A stretch of 64,000 nt of DNA from Cocleimonas sp. (GCA_021647365.1 JAKIUW010000016.1:13767-77766); one strand, 5' to 3'. Counted from the stretch's first letter, positions 18,726 to 28,031 are shown. Made by a program: numbers and translations. The notes: generated by a model not told the origin, from the sequence alone.

Positions 18726-19400
18726 ATGAATATTTTAGCTTTTGGACCCAATGGTAGTGGTAAAGGCACGCAAGGCGCGATTGTAAAAGAGAAGTATGGT
18801 TTGGATCATATTGAGTCTGGCGCAATTTTTCGTGAGCATATTAAGGGTGGCACTGAGCTTGGCATGAAGGCAAAAGTGTTTATTGATAGCGGTGATCTTG
18901 TGCCTGATGAAATTACGATTCCGATGGTGCTAGAAACATTGGGTAATTCAAAAGATAAAGGTTGGCTGCTGGATGGCTTTCCTCGTTCTTTAGCGCAAGC
19001 AGAAGCTTTGGATAAGGCGCTGGATGAGTCGGGCATGGCGCTTGATTATGTGCTTGAGATTAACCTTGATCGTGAGATTGCAAAAGACAGAATCATGGGT
19101 CGTAGATTATGTGCGAATGATAACAATCACCCTAATCACATTGCCTTTGATGCTATAAAACCTGTAGAAAAAGACGGTGAGCTAGTGTGTCGTGTGTGTG
19201 GTGGTGAACTATCAATGCGTGCAGATGACCAAGATGCAGATGCGATTAATAAACGCCATGATATTTATTATGATGATTCAACTGGCACAGTGGCAGCGCT
19301 GAACTACTTTAAAAATAGTGGCAAATCAAAAGTCATTTCTGTCGATGGTTCAAAAGCAATCGATGTAATCTCGGAAGAAATTATGGCTCAGTTGAGCTAA
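18726..19400 (+). CDS. adk: Adenylate kinase, divergent type
   Basis: Interconverts ATP + AMP and 2 ADP. 224 residues. Walker A GPNGSGKGT (7-15), AMP-binding ESGAIFREHI and LLDGFPRSLAQAE, and DRIMGRRLC are clear. The lid is long and unusual: it begins LCANDNNHPNH, contains LVCRVCGGE and ends in RHDIYYDD, instead of the compact lid of enterobacterial Adk. The extra Cys/His residues could bind zinc. ATGGAGAATAGTGAATG gives a plausible ribosome binding site. Confidence 0.88.
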   Translation: MNILAFGPNGSGKGTQGAIVKEKYGLDHIESGAIFREHIKGGTELGMKAKVFIDSGDLVPDEITIPMVLETLGNSKDKGWLLDGFPRSLAQAEALDKALDESGMALDYVLEINLDREIAKDRIMGRRLCANDNNHPNHIAFDAIKPVEKDGELVCRVCGGELSMRADDQDADAINKRHDIYYDDSTGTVAALNYFKNSGKSKVISVDGSKAIDVISEEIMAQLS

Positions 19401-19420
19401 GTAGCATTAGAGATAAATAA

Positions 19421-19489
19421 ACAAAGCACACCCCCCCACTTTTACATGATGTTTCAAACATCATGTAAAAGTGGGGGGGTGTGCTTTGT
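19421..19489. repeat. Paired dispersed repeat, 34-bp perfect hairpin after adk
   Basis: Arms 19421-19454 and 19456-19489 are perfectly complementary around one base (C19455). Each contains the consensus with seven C/G. It sits between the convergent adk and the SQR-like gene and could terminate transcription from both sides. Confidence 0.9.
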
Positions 19490-19538
19490 TAAAGAGCTTA
19501 AATTACTATGTCCTTATCAGTATCTCCTTAAATGAAGA

Positions 19539-20675
19539 TTAAGGATTGCGATAGCCGCGCAAATACCACCACTCAAATACCTTTTTGATATGGTGTAATA
19601 TCCGGCAAGGCGGAAGTACTAATGTCCGTTTTTCAGTGCGGTATGCCAATGTACCCTTATTATTTGAATCAATAATACAAGCAAGTTCGTATTTGAAAGT
19701 ATGTGTTGCGGCTTTGCCTTCCAAGCCATCCAGCATATTGTTAATTGCGGCGACAGCTTGTAAGTCCGCCATATGTGCTTGCTTAGGTTTCCAATCAGGA
19801 CCGGGGAAACTGCCCGCATCACCCGCTACATAAACATGTTCAAAACCTTCAACGCTACAATTCATATTTGATTGAATCAAACCACCGGGGCTGAGTGGCA
19901 TCTCCGTATTTGCGGCAAAATTTGGGCCAGTCATGCCAGGCATAAAGATAATTAAATCAGTATCGATTTCGCCGCCTTCGGTGGTGATCTTATTCGCTGT
20001 AAAACCTTTCATTTTGTGACCAAGATGCGTTTCTATCCCGCGCTTTTTTATTTCACTTAGAATGCCTTTTACCGCACTTTCACCTAAACGCGCACCGGGT
20101 TTTTTGGCAGGGCTGAAGAAAACGATTTTGAATTTATCACGCCGTCCTTCTTGGCGAAGTTGTGTATCTAGCCCAAATAACAATTCAAACATGGGGCCAC
20201 CACGCATAGCAGAAGGCTCTTTTGGATTACCACCAAAACCAAGTGAAATCGTTCCACTATCCATGCTTTTGATTCTATCGCGCATCTTTTCTGCAGCATC
20301 AATGCCTTCACAAATGGTAATGGTATTTTCGATGCCTGGTAATTTTTTGATAAACCGACCACCGCTGGCAATCAACAAAGCATCATTCTTTACATCGCCG
20401 TTATCTGTTACAACGGTGCGCCCGCCATCTTGAATAGCGGTTACTGTTCCCGCATAAAAGTTGACGTTGTGCTTATTAAAAAACGCCACTAGATTAATAC
20501 GCAAATCATCCCCCGTGCGTTGACCTGATGGAATCCAAATTAAACTGGGTAAGTAGATAAATTCTGCTTTAGGAGCGACTAAGGTAATGCCAATGTTTTT
20601 ATTATGTTTGCGGATTTCTTTAATGGCAGTTAGCGCGGCAAAGCCTGCACCGATGATAGTGATTTCTTGTGTCAT
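19539..20675 (-). CDS. FAD-dependent oxidoreductase, sulfide:quinone reductase-like
   Basis: 378 residues, two-Rossmann flavoprotein. TIIGAGFAALTAIKEI binds FAD ADP; VYVAGDAGSFPGPDWKPKQAH is the second FAD motif of the SQR/FCSD/NDH-2 group. Cys122 (ICEGIDAAEK) is in an SQR-like context, but the next stretch, GNPKEPSAMRGGPMFE, has no Cys where classical SQR has a redox Cys. Sulfide oxidation is therefore doubtful; a quinone or NADH dehydrogenase-like role is possible. No obvious partner gene. Confidence 0.7.
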   Translation of the reverse strand: MTQEITIIGAGFAALTAIKEIRKHNKNIGITLVAPKAEFIYLPSLIWIPSGQRTGDDLRINLVAFFNKHNVNFYAGTVTAIQDGGRTVVTDNGDVKNDALLIASGGRFIKKLPGIENTITICEGIDAAEKMRDRIKSMDSGTISLGFGGNPKEPSAMRGGPMFELLFGLDTQLRQEGRRDKFKIVFFSPAKKPGARLGESAVKGILSEIKKRGIETHLGHKMKGFTANKITTEGGEIDTDLIIFMPGMTGPNFAANTEMPLSPGGLIQSNMNCSVEGFEHVYVAGDAGSFPGPDWKPKQAHMADLQAVAAINNMLDGLEGKAATHTFKYELACIIDSNNKGTLAYRTEKRTLVLPPCRILHHIKKVFEWWYLRGYRNP

Positions 20676-20783
20676 TATTTAGCTTCCAAAGTTAAGGTTG
20701 TAATTCTATATCAGCAATTACTGATATACAAATCATATCAAAATGGTTGTGGAATTATGGGAGGATAATTCTAATCTAAGTAT

Positions 20784-20855
20784 AAAAAGCACACCCCCCC
20801 ACTTTTACATGATGTTTTATAAATCATAAAACATCATGTAAAAGTGGGGGGGTGT
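20784..20855. repeat. Paired dispersed repeat, hairpin with truncated right arm
   Basis: Arms 20791-20820 and 20826-20855 pair perfectly (30 bp) around AAATC. The left arm extends to the full GCACAC end, while the right arm stops after TGT and continues TTAAT, so its GCTTT terminus is lost. Confidence 0.85.
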
Positions 20856-20877
20856 TTAATATCACTCATTAAGAGAA

Positions 20878-20908
20878 AGCCCCCTCCACCTAGTAGGGGG
20901 GCTAGGGA
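20878..20908 (-). terminator. Candidate terminator downstream of amt
   Basis: An inverted repeat AGCCCCC-TCCACCTAGT-AGGGGGGCT. Read on the - strand it ends GGGGGCTTTCTCTT, a modest T-tract, about 110 bases after the amt stop. The CCTAGTAGG centre recurs in the terminator at 54336-54372. Confidence 0.5.
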
Positions 20909-21013
20909 GAGAGGGCTTAACTTAATGGTATTTGAGGTGTGTTTTAAAAAATGATTAATTGGCTATTCGAATACGAAAGCAACATGGTTCTGGGCTAAAG
21001 ATGAACTCCAAGA

Positions 21014-22309
21014 TTATAAATCGTAGCCACGCTCTTCATGATCAATAATATCTAATCCTTGTGTTTCTTCATCAGGCGTTACGCGCAAACCAGTGATCAT
21101 GCCGACAATTTTGAGTAGTATGAATGTCACGATTAAAGTATAAGTAAATGTTGCAACAACCCCGATAGCTTGTACACCTAATTGCTGACCAATAGAAGTA
21201 ATGCCATCAGCAAAACCTTGTCCACTAAAAATACCAAGCTCGGTCGAGGCAAAAATACCCGCCATGAGTGTGCCGATAATGCCACCCACGCCATGCACAG
21301 GAAAAACATCCAGCGAGTCATCAATTTTCCATTTTTGTTTGATGATGATCACGGCGTTAAAACACACAATGCCCGCAACAAAACCAATCACCAATGCGCC
21401 CGCAGGGCCAACAAAGCCAGAGGCGGGTGTAATTGTACCTAAGCCTGCGACCATGCCTGTAACCGTCCCCAGTGCTGTTGGTTTGCCAAATTTAATCCAC
21501 TCATAAAACATCCAAGTGACTGCCCCAGTGGCGGCAGAAATATGTGTGACTAGCATTGCCATTGCGGCATCGCCATTTGCAGCTAAAGCGCTACCACCAT
21601 TAAAGCCAAACCAACCGACCCAGAGCATCCCTGCGCCTGTGACTGTCATGGTTAAATTGTGTGGTGTAGTGGCAGCTTTGCCAAATTGTTTACGAGGGCC
21701 GATAACGATTGCGGCAACCAAGGCGGCTACTCCAGCGGTAATATGAACCACTGTTCCGCCTGCAAAATCTAACAAACCCATTTGTTGCAGCCAGCCACCA
21801 CCCCAAACCCAGTGTGTGATTGGTGCATAAACAAGAATTAACCAAAGTGCTGAGAATAAAACTACAGCGGAAAACTTAGTGCGTTCAGCAAAACCACCAA
21901 TTATTAGCGCGGGTGTGATGATGGCAAAGGTCATTTGAAACATGGCGAATAAAGATTCTGGAATACCATCTTTTAATGTATCTTCGCTAATGCCACTTAA
22001 AAAAGCCTTACCCATGCCACCAAAATATGGATTTCCATCATCAAAGGCGATGCTGTAACCAACAGCGACCCACAATATGCTAGCAATACCCGCAATGGCA
22101 AAACATTGCATCAGGATAGATAGGATGTTTTTGCTTCTTACCAAGCCACCATAAAACAAGGCTAGACCGGGTAAAGTCATGAATAAAACTAAAGCCGTTG
22201 AGCTTAAAATCCATGCGGTATTTGCGCCGTTTAATTCGTCGGCTTGGGCAAGAAAAGGGAGGAAAAGTAGGGTGAGAAGCGTTGTTTTGGAAAGGGTAGA
22301 AAGATGCAT
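21014..22309 (-). CDS. amt: Ammonium transporter
   Basis: Amt/MEP/Rh family ammonium channel of the inner membrane. 431 residues with a cleavable-looking signal peptide (LPFLAQADE) and eleven expected membrane helices. GLALFYGGLVRSKN, ITPALIIGGFAERTKF, DFAGGTVVHITAG (first pore His) and FPVHGVGGIIGTLMAGI (second pore His) are present. It follows glnK by 2 bases, the standard ammonium-uptake operon in which GlnK plugs the channel. Confidence 0.96.
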   Translation of the reverse strand: MHLSTLSKTTLLTLLFLPFLAQADELNGANTAWILSSTALVLFMTLPGLALFYGGLVRSKNILSILMQCFAIAGIASILWVAVGYSIAFDDGNPYFGGMGKAFLSGISEDTLKDGIPESLFAMFQMTFAIITPALIIGGFAERTKFSAVVLFSALWLILVYAPITHWVWGGGWLQQMGLLDFAGGTVVHITAGVAALVAAIVIGPRKQFGKAATTPHNLTMTVTGAGMLWVGWFGFNGGSALAANGDAAMAMLVTHISAATGAVTWMFYEWIKFGKPTALGTVTGMVAGLGTITPASGFVGPAGALVIGFVAGIVCFNAVIIIKQKWKIDDSLDVFPVHGVGGIIGTLMAGIFASTELGIFSGQGFADGITSIGQQLGVQAIGVVATFTYTLIVTFILLKIVGMITGLRVTPDEETQGLDIIDHEERGYDL

Positions 22310-22311
22310 AT

Positions 22312-22650
22312 TTAAAGTGCCTCCTGACCAGTTTCACCCGTACGAATACGAATAGTTTGCTCAATATTGGTCACGAATATTTTGCCATCGCCAATCTTTC
22401 CTGTGTTGGCCGCTTTGATAATTTCTTCGATTGCTTGATCTAAAATATCGCTAGCAACTGCTGTTTCTATTTTAACTTTAGGTAGAAAATCAACCACATA
22501 TTCAGCGCCACGATAAAGCTCGGTATGCCCTTTTTGACGACCAAAACCTTTTACTTCTGTAACCGTTAATCCGTGTATACCCATTTCAGATAGCGCTTCA
22601 CGTACATCATCAAGTTTATAGGGTTTGATTATTGCGGTAATCATTTTCAT
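22312..22650 (-). CDS. glnK: Nitrogen regulatory protein PII
   Basis: Trimeric nitrogen-status sensor. 112 residues. The T-loop is intact with the uridylylation site Tyr51 (HTELYRGAEYVVDF), followed by KIGDGKIFV (ATP/2-oxoglutarate) and the VEQ-TIRIRTGE end. Assigned GlnK rather than GlnB because of the amt linkage. I looked for a sigma-54 GG-N10-GC promoter upstream and did not find a good one. Confidence 0.93.
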   Translation of the reverse strand: MKMITAIIKPYKLDDVREALSEMGIHGLTVTEVKGFGRQKGHTELYRGAEYVVDFLPKVKIETAVASDILDQAIEEIIKAANTGKIGDGKIFVTNIEQTIRIRTGETGQEAL

Positions 22651-22742
22651 CGGTAAATTCCTTTTGCACCATAAGAGGGCAAAGAATACCTGAAAAGTGA
22701 TAATTTAGGGGAGATTTTTAGTGCTTTTTAGATGGTAACTAA

Positions 22743-24773
22743 TTAGCCGTGTAAAGAACGTACTTCAGCATAATTTTCTGAATTAATAGTAGGAATATCA
22801 ATATGAGGGCTAATAAAGTCTATCGGGATTACCTCAGAAGTGATAAACAAGGTGAGGTCTTTTTTAGCACAGGTCATCGCCATAGTGAGTTTATGTGTGT
22901 TTTCTGCAACTAAGGATTTGTATTGTCCGTAATTTTTACTGATGTTACTTTCCGCATCATAAATATGTTGCAGACCAACAATGAAAACGTGCGAGGCAAC
23001 TTGACCATGCGCATGCGACAGACTACAAATCCCCAAACCTTTTCTATATTTATTTCCATCATTCGCTACTTCTACAGGTATTTCCAAGGTTTCAGCTAAT
23101 AGTTTTTCATAATAATGGATAGATCCACTGTGTGTAGTGATGAGTAAAATATCTTTTAGCTTTATATCGTTGTGAATTAGTTTTTTTATTTTATCCAGCA
23201 AGCGATTTTTTTCGTCCCTTGTAGAATGGAAATGTAATAACTGAGGCATTGGATTATTTGAAACATCAGGCAAACTTCGGAGTATTGCTCTGTCATGTGC
23301 TTCAGGTAATCTGTGTAAAAAAAAGGAACTTGCAGCATTTAAAATATAAGGATTAATTTGATAATTATGCATTAGGCTTGTGCAATTTCCACGTAAATCC
23401 AAACTGGTTTCTTTCCAGAGATTACAGGTATTAATAAGACGCTGATTTGGGTTTTGTGAAATAAAGAGTTGTCCGACTTTAGGTTTGACTACTTTTCTCA
23501 TTAATTCAAAAGCAATAGGTGGAAATAAGTGTGCATCATCAATAAGAACATGATCATAATGTTCTTTAAATGGCAGTGTTGAAGATAATGATTTTAGCAG
23601 CAGTTGTGGTAGCTCTGCAGCGAGAACGCTGCTGCTCAGTGCTAGCTCACTCTTAATGTTTTGTAGTATTTTCCAGATATGTTTGAGTTGTTTCTTTGTT
23701 AGATTGCAGGTTTGTTCACTTCTGTCAGCTTTTAAATAGTCATTTTGATCGAAGAAAGTTCGTCCTAAAATAAAATTTAATTCTTGAAAGAATATATCAA
23801 TGCTAATTTTATTTTTACTTAAATGATTGCTTGCGGCTGTATTAACAAGACCAAAAATATCCTCTTCATCCACTATTTTATCTTTTGACTTAAGTAACGT
23901 GGCACACCATTCGGTTAACGACAGTATTTCTGTATTTTTATCCGTAGGATGTAAACTGTAATAGCGTTTATTCAGCGATATTTTTGATGTTTGATCAGGG
24001 CTAAGGATCAATACTTTTTGATTATTTTCAAAATAGCCGGATTGATTAATTAGTTTTGCACGATGAAGAATGGTCTCTGTCTTACCACTATTTATGTCTC
24101 CATGTACACTACGTAAGTTTAAGTGCTCAAAACGGCTTTTATCAATCGGTTTAAGTATGCCCGTTTTAATGGCTATTTCTTGTTCATTATCCAATAAACC
24201 CTTATCAACTTGATGAGAGTAAATAGCGAGCTCAGCACTAAATTCACAACGAATATGGTGACGCATTGCCGGTGAAAGAGGCTTACCAATAAAGCTTTTA
24301 ATTAATTCTCGTAGATTATTATTACTAGCAAGTTTGTCTTTACCAAACAAATAAATGCCTAATGATTTTATACCTATATTTAGCTTATCGTTGTCGATAT
24401 TATTAAAAATCATTAGAAAGGGGGTCAAACTAGCCTTGTGCTTATGTAGTTTAGGCGGAAGCAAGCGGGTCTGAAATCTCATCAAGGCTAGAAATTCTGG
24501 GTTATTTAATAACCTATCTTTGATTGATTTTTTGCTTTGTGTAGTATCAAAAAAATCGCTGGGAGCATCGCTGAGATATAAAAAAAGTGACTGCTGTCTA
24601 AATTTCACCCAAAAAAGAGTGCCGTCTAACGTCATGCCTGCATGCTGTTTTATAGGGTTCTTTAGGCGCTGTATAACTTTATACTCAGGTCCTAGCTGAT
24701 TGTATAAGTTTTGATGCAAAGCCTGAGTAGCAGGATTAGGATCAAGGCAGTCCTTTGGAATCATCATGGTCAT
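22743..24773 (-). CDS. Degenerate superfamily-1 helicase-like P-loop protein
   Basis: 676 residues. The second half looks like UvrD/Rep-type SF1: Walker A GDINSGKT (225-232), motif II VLIDDAHLFPP (409-419, DDAH in place of DEAQ/DEFQ), SQNPNQRL (motif III-like), LMHNYQINPYILNAA (motif IV-like), and LTMAMTCAKKDLTLF in the place of motif VI, where the usual TRA arginine is a Cys. The N-terminal ~215 residues are unrecognised. ATP binding is likely; helicase activity is doubtful given the motif VI change. Monocistronic, divergent from apaH, AT-rich by eye; possibly accessory. Confidence 0.6.
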   Translation of the reverse strand: MTMMIPKDCLDPNPATQALHQNLYNQLGPEYKVIQRLKNPIKQHAGMTLDGTLFWVKFRQQSLFLYLSDAPSDFFDTTQSKKSIKDRLLNNPEFLALMRFQTRLLPPKLHKHKASLTPFLMIFNNIDNDKLNIGIKSLGIYLFGKDKLASNNNLRELIKSFIGKPLSPAMRHHIRCEFSAELAIYSHQVDKGLLDNEQEIAIKTGILKPIDKSRFEHLNLRSVHGDINSGKTETILHRAKLINQSGYFENNQKVLILSPDQTSKISLNKRYYSLHPTDKNTEILSLTEWCATLLKSKDKIVDEEDIFGLVNTAASNHLSKNKISIDIFFQELNFILGRTFFDQNDYLKADRSEQTCNLTKKQLKHIWKILQNIKSELALSSSVLAAELPQLLLKSLSSTLPFKEHYDHVLIDDAHLFPPIAFELMRKVVKPKVGQLFISQNPNQRLINTCNLWKETSLDLRGNCTSLMHNYQINPYILNAASSFFLHRLPEAHDRAILRSLPDVSNNPMPQLLHFHSTRDEKNRLLDKIKKLIHNDIKLKDILLITTHSGSIHYYEKLLAETLEIPVEVANDGNKYRKGLGICSLSHAHGQVASHVFIVGLQHIYDAESNISKNYGQYKSLVAENTHKLTMAMTCAKKDLTLFITSEVIPIDFISPHIDIPTINSENYAEVRSLHG

Positions 24774-24918
24774 ATTTGGTGTTAAATTTTTAGCGATAAG
24801 ATTAGTATTATTTTATAATTGAATATTAGCATGTGCTAAATGAACACAGACTTAAATGAAATGTGATTTAGTTTAAAAAGTAGTAGAATCATGAGAAATT
24901 AAGGGTGATTTTTTAAGT

Positions 24919-25752
24919 ATGGCAATATACGCAATTGGGGATTTACAAGGTTGTTATGACTCGCTACAGCAGCTTTTAGAAAAACTCGAGTTCTCGCCCG
25001 AAAAAGATCAACTTTGGTTTGCGGGTGATTTGGTTAACCGTGGTAAAAAGTCGCTTAAAACCCTTCGTTTTGTAAAAAGCTTAGGTGACTCTGCAACGGT
25101 TGTTTTAGGCAATCACGACATTACTTTATTGGCAATGCATTACGGTGTGCTACGCCCAAACGCATCACTTAAAAAATTACTCAAAGCAAAAGATGCAGAT
25201 GAACTGATGGATTGGTTACGCAATCGGCCCATGTTACACGTGGATGAGTCGTTAGGATTTTGTATGGTGCATGCGGGTATCTCACCAGAGTGGACGCTTA
25301 AAAAAGCACAGAAATATGCGAAGGAAATGGAAGTGCCTTTAAGAAGCGCTAGTATAAAGGTTTGGCTTGAGAATGTTTATGGCAATAAGCCAAGGCGTTG
25401 GTCGAAGACGTTAGAATCTTACGCACGTCATCGCTATATTTTAAATTCATTCACACGAATGCGTTATTGCGATAAAAAAGACGGCGCATTAAATTTCTCG
25501 CTCAAAGGTCCTCCAGTCTATCAATCAAAAATGCGTAAACGTAATAAGAAAGTACCTTGGTTTCTATGGAAGAAGCGAAAGAAAATTCCATTACGTATTA
25601 TATTTGGTCACTGGTCGAGCTTAGGTTATTATCAAGATGAAAACGTAATTGCGCTTGATACAGGTTGTGTTTGGGGTGGGCAATTAACAGCAATAAGGTT
25701 GGATCGTGATATCGTCACGGCAATTAGTCAACCCTGTCGTAATAAAGTATAG
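24919..25752 (+). CDS. apaH: Diadenosine tetraphosphatase (symmetrical)
   Basis: Hydrolyses Ap4A to two ADP; also implicated in NpnN RNA decapping. 277 residues. Metallophosphatase motifs GDLQGCYDSL, GDLVNRGKKSL and GNHDITLLA are complete, with FCMVHAGISPEWT and FGHWSSLGYY further on. It starts MAIYAIGDLQG. The usual folA or apaG neighbours are absent. Confidence 0.95.
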   Translation: MAIYAIGDLQGCYDSLQQLLEKLEFSPEKDQLWFAGDLVNRGKKSLKTLRFVKSLGDSATVVLGNHDITLLAMHYGVLRPNASLKKLLKAKDADELMDWLRNRPMLHVDESLGFCMVHAGISPEWTLKKAQKYAKEMEVPLRSASIKVWLENVYGNKPRRWSKTLESYARHRYILNSFTRMRYCDKKDGALNFSLKGPPVYQSKMRKRNKKVPWFLWKKRKKIPLRIIFGHWSSLGYYQDENVIALDTGCVWGGQLTAIRLDRDIVTAISQPCRNKV

Positions 25753-25766
25753 AAAAGGTATCAAGC

Positions 25767-26252
25767 GTGGATGAAACGGAAGATTCATTATTCGCACCAG
25801 CGGGTAGTATTAAAATAAATATTCTAGGAGAAGATTATTTAGTAAGAGTCATGAAGCCAGCATCAAGTGCATCGTTACACGAGTTGCAAATTTCTCTAAA
25901 CCGTAATCGTGACATGTTAAAAGAAAGCTACGCAGCAATGCATGAAACCTGTCGTGATGATTTTTTTAAAAGGGTGGAAAAAAAGCATGTAGATTATTTT
26001 TCACCAACACAAAATGCACTGGTAGCAAGAGCCAATATGGATTTGCTTATACCTTTGATTAACGTAAAAGGTGGCGTAGCAGCTTATGCTAGCAAGTTAG
26101 AAGGTATGCCAATAGAAAAGCATATCGAAAAGCTACGCAACAAAGCGGCAGTAAACGTGAAAGAAGAGAGTGCAAAAAGTAGAATAGGTGGCTTCTTTCT
26201 GATGATATTGGTTTTGGCGTTGGCTACAGCAATATTGATGGTGTTTTTCTAG
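25767..26252 (+). CDS. Unrecognised protein with C-terminal membrane anchor
   Basis: 161 residues from a GTG start at 25767; AAAGG lies about 9 bases upstream. The N-terminus (SIKINILGEDYLVRV) faintly resembles ZapA-type starts, but the rest does not confirm it. The middle is charged and helical, and the last ~20 residues form a hydrophobic segment, so it is probably tail-anchored in the inner membrane facing the cytoplasm. It follows apaH by 14 bases, so the two are probably co-transcribed. Confidence 0.55.
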   Translation: MDETEDSLFAPAGSIKINILGEDYLVRVMKPASSASLHELQISLNRNRDMLKESYAAMHETCRDDFFKRVEKKHVDYFSPTQNALVARANMDLLIPLINVKGGVAAYASKLEGMPIEKHIEKLRNKAAVNVKEESAKSRIGGFFLMILVLALATAILMVFF

Positions 26253-26267
26253 CGTATGAATAAAAGG

Positions 26268-26295
26268 TCATGTAAAACTAGGGGGGTGTGTTTTT
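26268..26295 (+). repeat. Dispersed repeat, single arm (TAG variant)
   Basis: TCATGTAAAACTA, six G, TGTGTTTTT. It lies in the leader just upstream of the glycosyltransferase gene that starts at 26326 and carries a short T-tract. The GCTTT end is changed to GTTTT. Confidence 0.75.
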
Positions 26296-26325
26296 ATACT
26301 TCTCACTATAAGGAAATGGTCACTA

Positions 26326-27060
26326 ATGGCTAAAGAATTGGTCAATATAATCTGCATGAAGTGGGGCGATAAATATGGTGCAGACTATGTTAATCGTCTC
26401 TATGGAATGGTGAGCAGGAATCTAACCATTCCTTTTCAATTTGTTTGTTTTACAGAAAATAAAAAAGATATTCACCCTAATGTAAAAATATGCCCGCTAC
26501 CTAGCTTGGGTTTACCAGATAATATTCCAGAGAGAGGTTGGTTAAAATTAGCCACCTTCCAAAAGCCATTAGCAGACTTAAAAGGCACCGCATTATTTTT
26601 AGATTTAGATGTGGTCATTGTTGATAATATCGACTGTTTTTTTGAGTTTGATGCCGAGTTTGCTGTTTGTTTTGATGAGAAAAAGAAAGCACAAAAAGTT
26701 GGTAATACATCAGTTTATAGATTTGAAATAGGTAAACATGAAGATATTTTAGGCTATTTCTTAAAGAACTTTGATGCGATCAAGTCCAAGTATCGTAATG
26801 AGCAAGCCTACCTTTCTGATCAAATGAATCAGAAGCAGGTATTAAAATTTTGGCCAAAAGATTGGACTCCTAGTTTTAAATATCACTGCGTACCGAAATT
26901 CCCCTTTAATTTTTGGCAAGCACCTTTTATCCCAGAAGGAGCGAAGATAATTCTTTTTCATGGAAAGCCAGAGCCTTATGAGGCAGAGAAAGGTGTGAGT
27001 GGTAAATGGTATCGTTATTTTAAGCCAGTGAGTTGGATAACAAAATACTGGACAACATGA
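26326..27060 (+). CDS. Putative glycosyltransferase (GT-A/GT8-like)
   Basis: 244 residues. FLDLDVVIVDNID holds a DxD metal-binding motif of GT-A enzymes, preceded by WLKLATFQKPLADLKG. The C-terminal IILFHGKPEPYE resembles the HxxGxxKP-type end of GT8-related enzymes. Sugar donor and acceptor are unknown. It is first of a four-gene surface-glycan group; its stop overlaps the next start (ATGA at 27057-27060). Confidence 0.65.
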   Translation: MAKELVNIICMKWGDKYGADYVNRLYGMVSRNLTIPFQFVCFTENKKDIHPNVKICPLPSLGLPDNIPERGWLKLATFQKPLADLKGTALFLDLDVVIVDNIDCFFEFDAEFAVCFDEKKKAQKVGNTSVYRFEIGKHEDILGYFLKNFDAIKSKYRNEQAYLSDQMNQKQVLKFWPKDWTPSFKYHCVPKFPFNFWQAPFIPEGAKIILFHGKPEPYEAEKGVSGKWYRYFKPVSWITKYWTT

Positions 27061-28031
27061 AGAACCTTAAACTCTCTATAGTTACTGTTAACTATAAAAG
27101 CTGGGCATTGTTAGAAAGCTATTTAAAGTCTTTTAAACAATACCCGCCAAAATTATCTTACGAGATAATTGTTGTAGATAATTATCCACAAGATGGAGTA
27201 GGCGACTCTTTTGCTCAAAAACATCCGGAAATAAAGTTAATTTCAAATAAAGGTAATTTTGGTTTTTCTCATGGGTGTAATTTGGGTGCAAGTCATGCTA
27301 AGGGTGAGTACCTGTTATTTTTAAATCCAGATACTGAACTGACTAAAGATGATGCAATAGATGCTATGTTTGAATTTTTGAATAAGCATTCAGAGGTTGG
27401 TGTTGTTGCTTGTCGTACTGTAACGCCTAGCGGTGGCACAGGACGAGAGATGGCTTTTCTTAGCCCTTGGTTATTGATTGCATGGGTAAGGCAAATTTTT
27501 AAATTTATCAATAAAGAAAACATTAAAAAAGAATACCCCGCGGATGCAGATGTCTGGTACCCAGAATGGATAAGTGGGTCAGTAGTATTAATAGAGTTTC
27601 ATTTCTTTCATCAGATAGGTCGCTGGAATGAAAAAAGGTACTGGATGTACCACGAAGATCCTGACCTATGTTTAAGGGTTAGAAAAGCTGGAAAGAAAGT
27701 CGCACTATTAAGAGACGTGTCTATTAAACATGTAGAAGGTGGTGTATCTAGGGATTCGATAGGCACGACGATTCGATCAAAGAATGAAGTTAATATATCG
27801 GCGCATAACTTTATTCAAGAAAATACAGCAGGGGCTTCAAGGTTTACTCTTCATTTACTCTACCTGCTTAAAACACTATCACCGCTCTTGATATTGCTGC
27901 TATTGTTGCCTTTTTTTTGGACTCAAAAATATCAAATCAAGGCACTTGTTCTTTTTGAGTCTGGTAAATATTATTTTAATGCTGTGAAAAGTAGAACATG
28001 GAAAAGCCCAAAACTTGCTACAAATGATTAG
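27057..28031 (+). CDS. Family 2 glycosyltransferase
   Basis: 324 residues from the ATG at 27057, chosen because it overlaps the upstream stop and yields MKNLKLSIVTVNYKSW; the frame extends back to an ATG at 27033. SIVTVNYKSW, VVDNYPQDG, NKGNFGFSHGCNLG and LFLNPDTEL (DxD-like) mark a rhamnosyltransferase-type GT2. A hydrophobic segment near residues 270-295 (LLYLLKTLSPLLILLLLLP) suggests membrane association. Likely adds a sugar to LPS or another surface glycan. Confidence 0.8.
   Translation: MKNLKLSIVTVNYKSWALLESYLKSFKQYPPKLSYEIIVVDNYPQDGVGDSFAQKHPEIKLISNKGNFGFSHGCNLGASHAKGEYLLFLNPDTELTKDDAIDAMFEFLNKHSEVGVVACRTVTPSGGTGREMAFLSPWLLIAWVRQIFKFINKENIKKEYPADADVWYPEWISGSVVLIEFHFFHQIGRWNEKRYWMYHEDPDLCLRVRKAGKKVALLRDVSIKHVEGGVSRDSIGTTIRSKNEVNISAHNFIQENTAGASRFTLHLLYLLKTLSPLLILLLLLPFFWTQKYQIKALVLFESGKYYFNAVKSRTWKSPKLATND

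Larger units (their letters stand above)
20676..21013. other. Intergenic region between SQR-like gene and amt
   Basis: About 340 bases with no credible ORF. It holds a paired repeat (20784-20855), a candidate terminator (20878-20908) and an AT-rich remainder. The SQR-like gene reads away from it and amt reads into it, so a promoter and a terminator are both expected here. Confidence 0.5.

Noticed and set aside
22651..22742. Sigma-54 promoter upstream of glnK
   Set aside because: Candidate GG and GC pairs do not have the required 10-base spacing.
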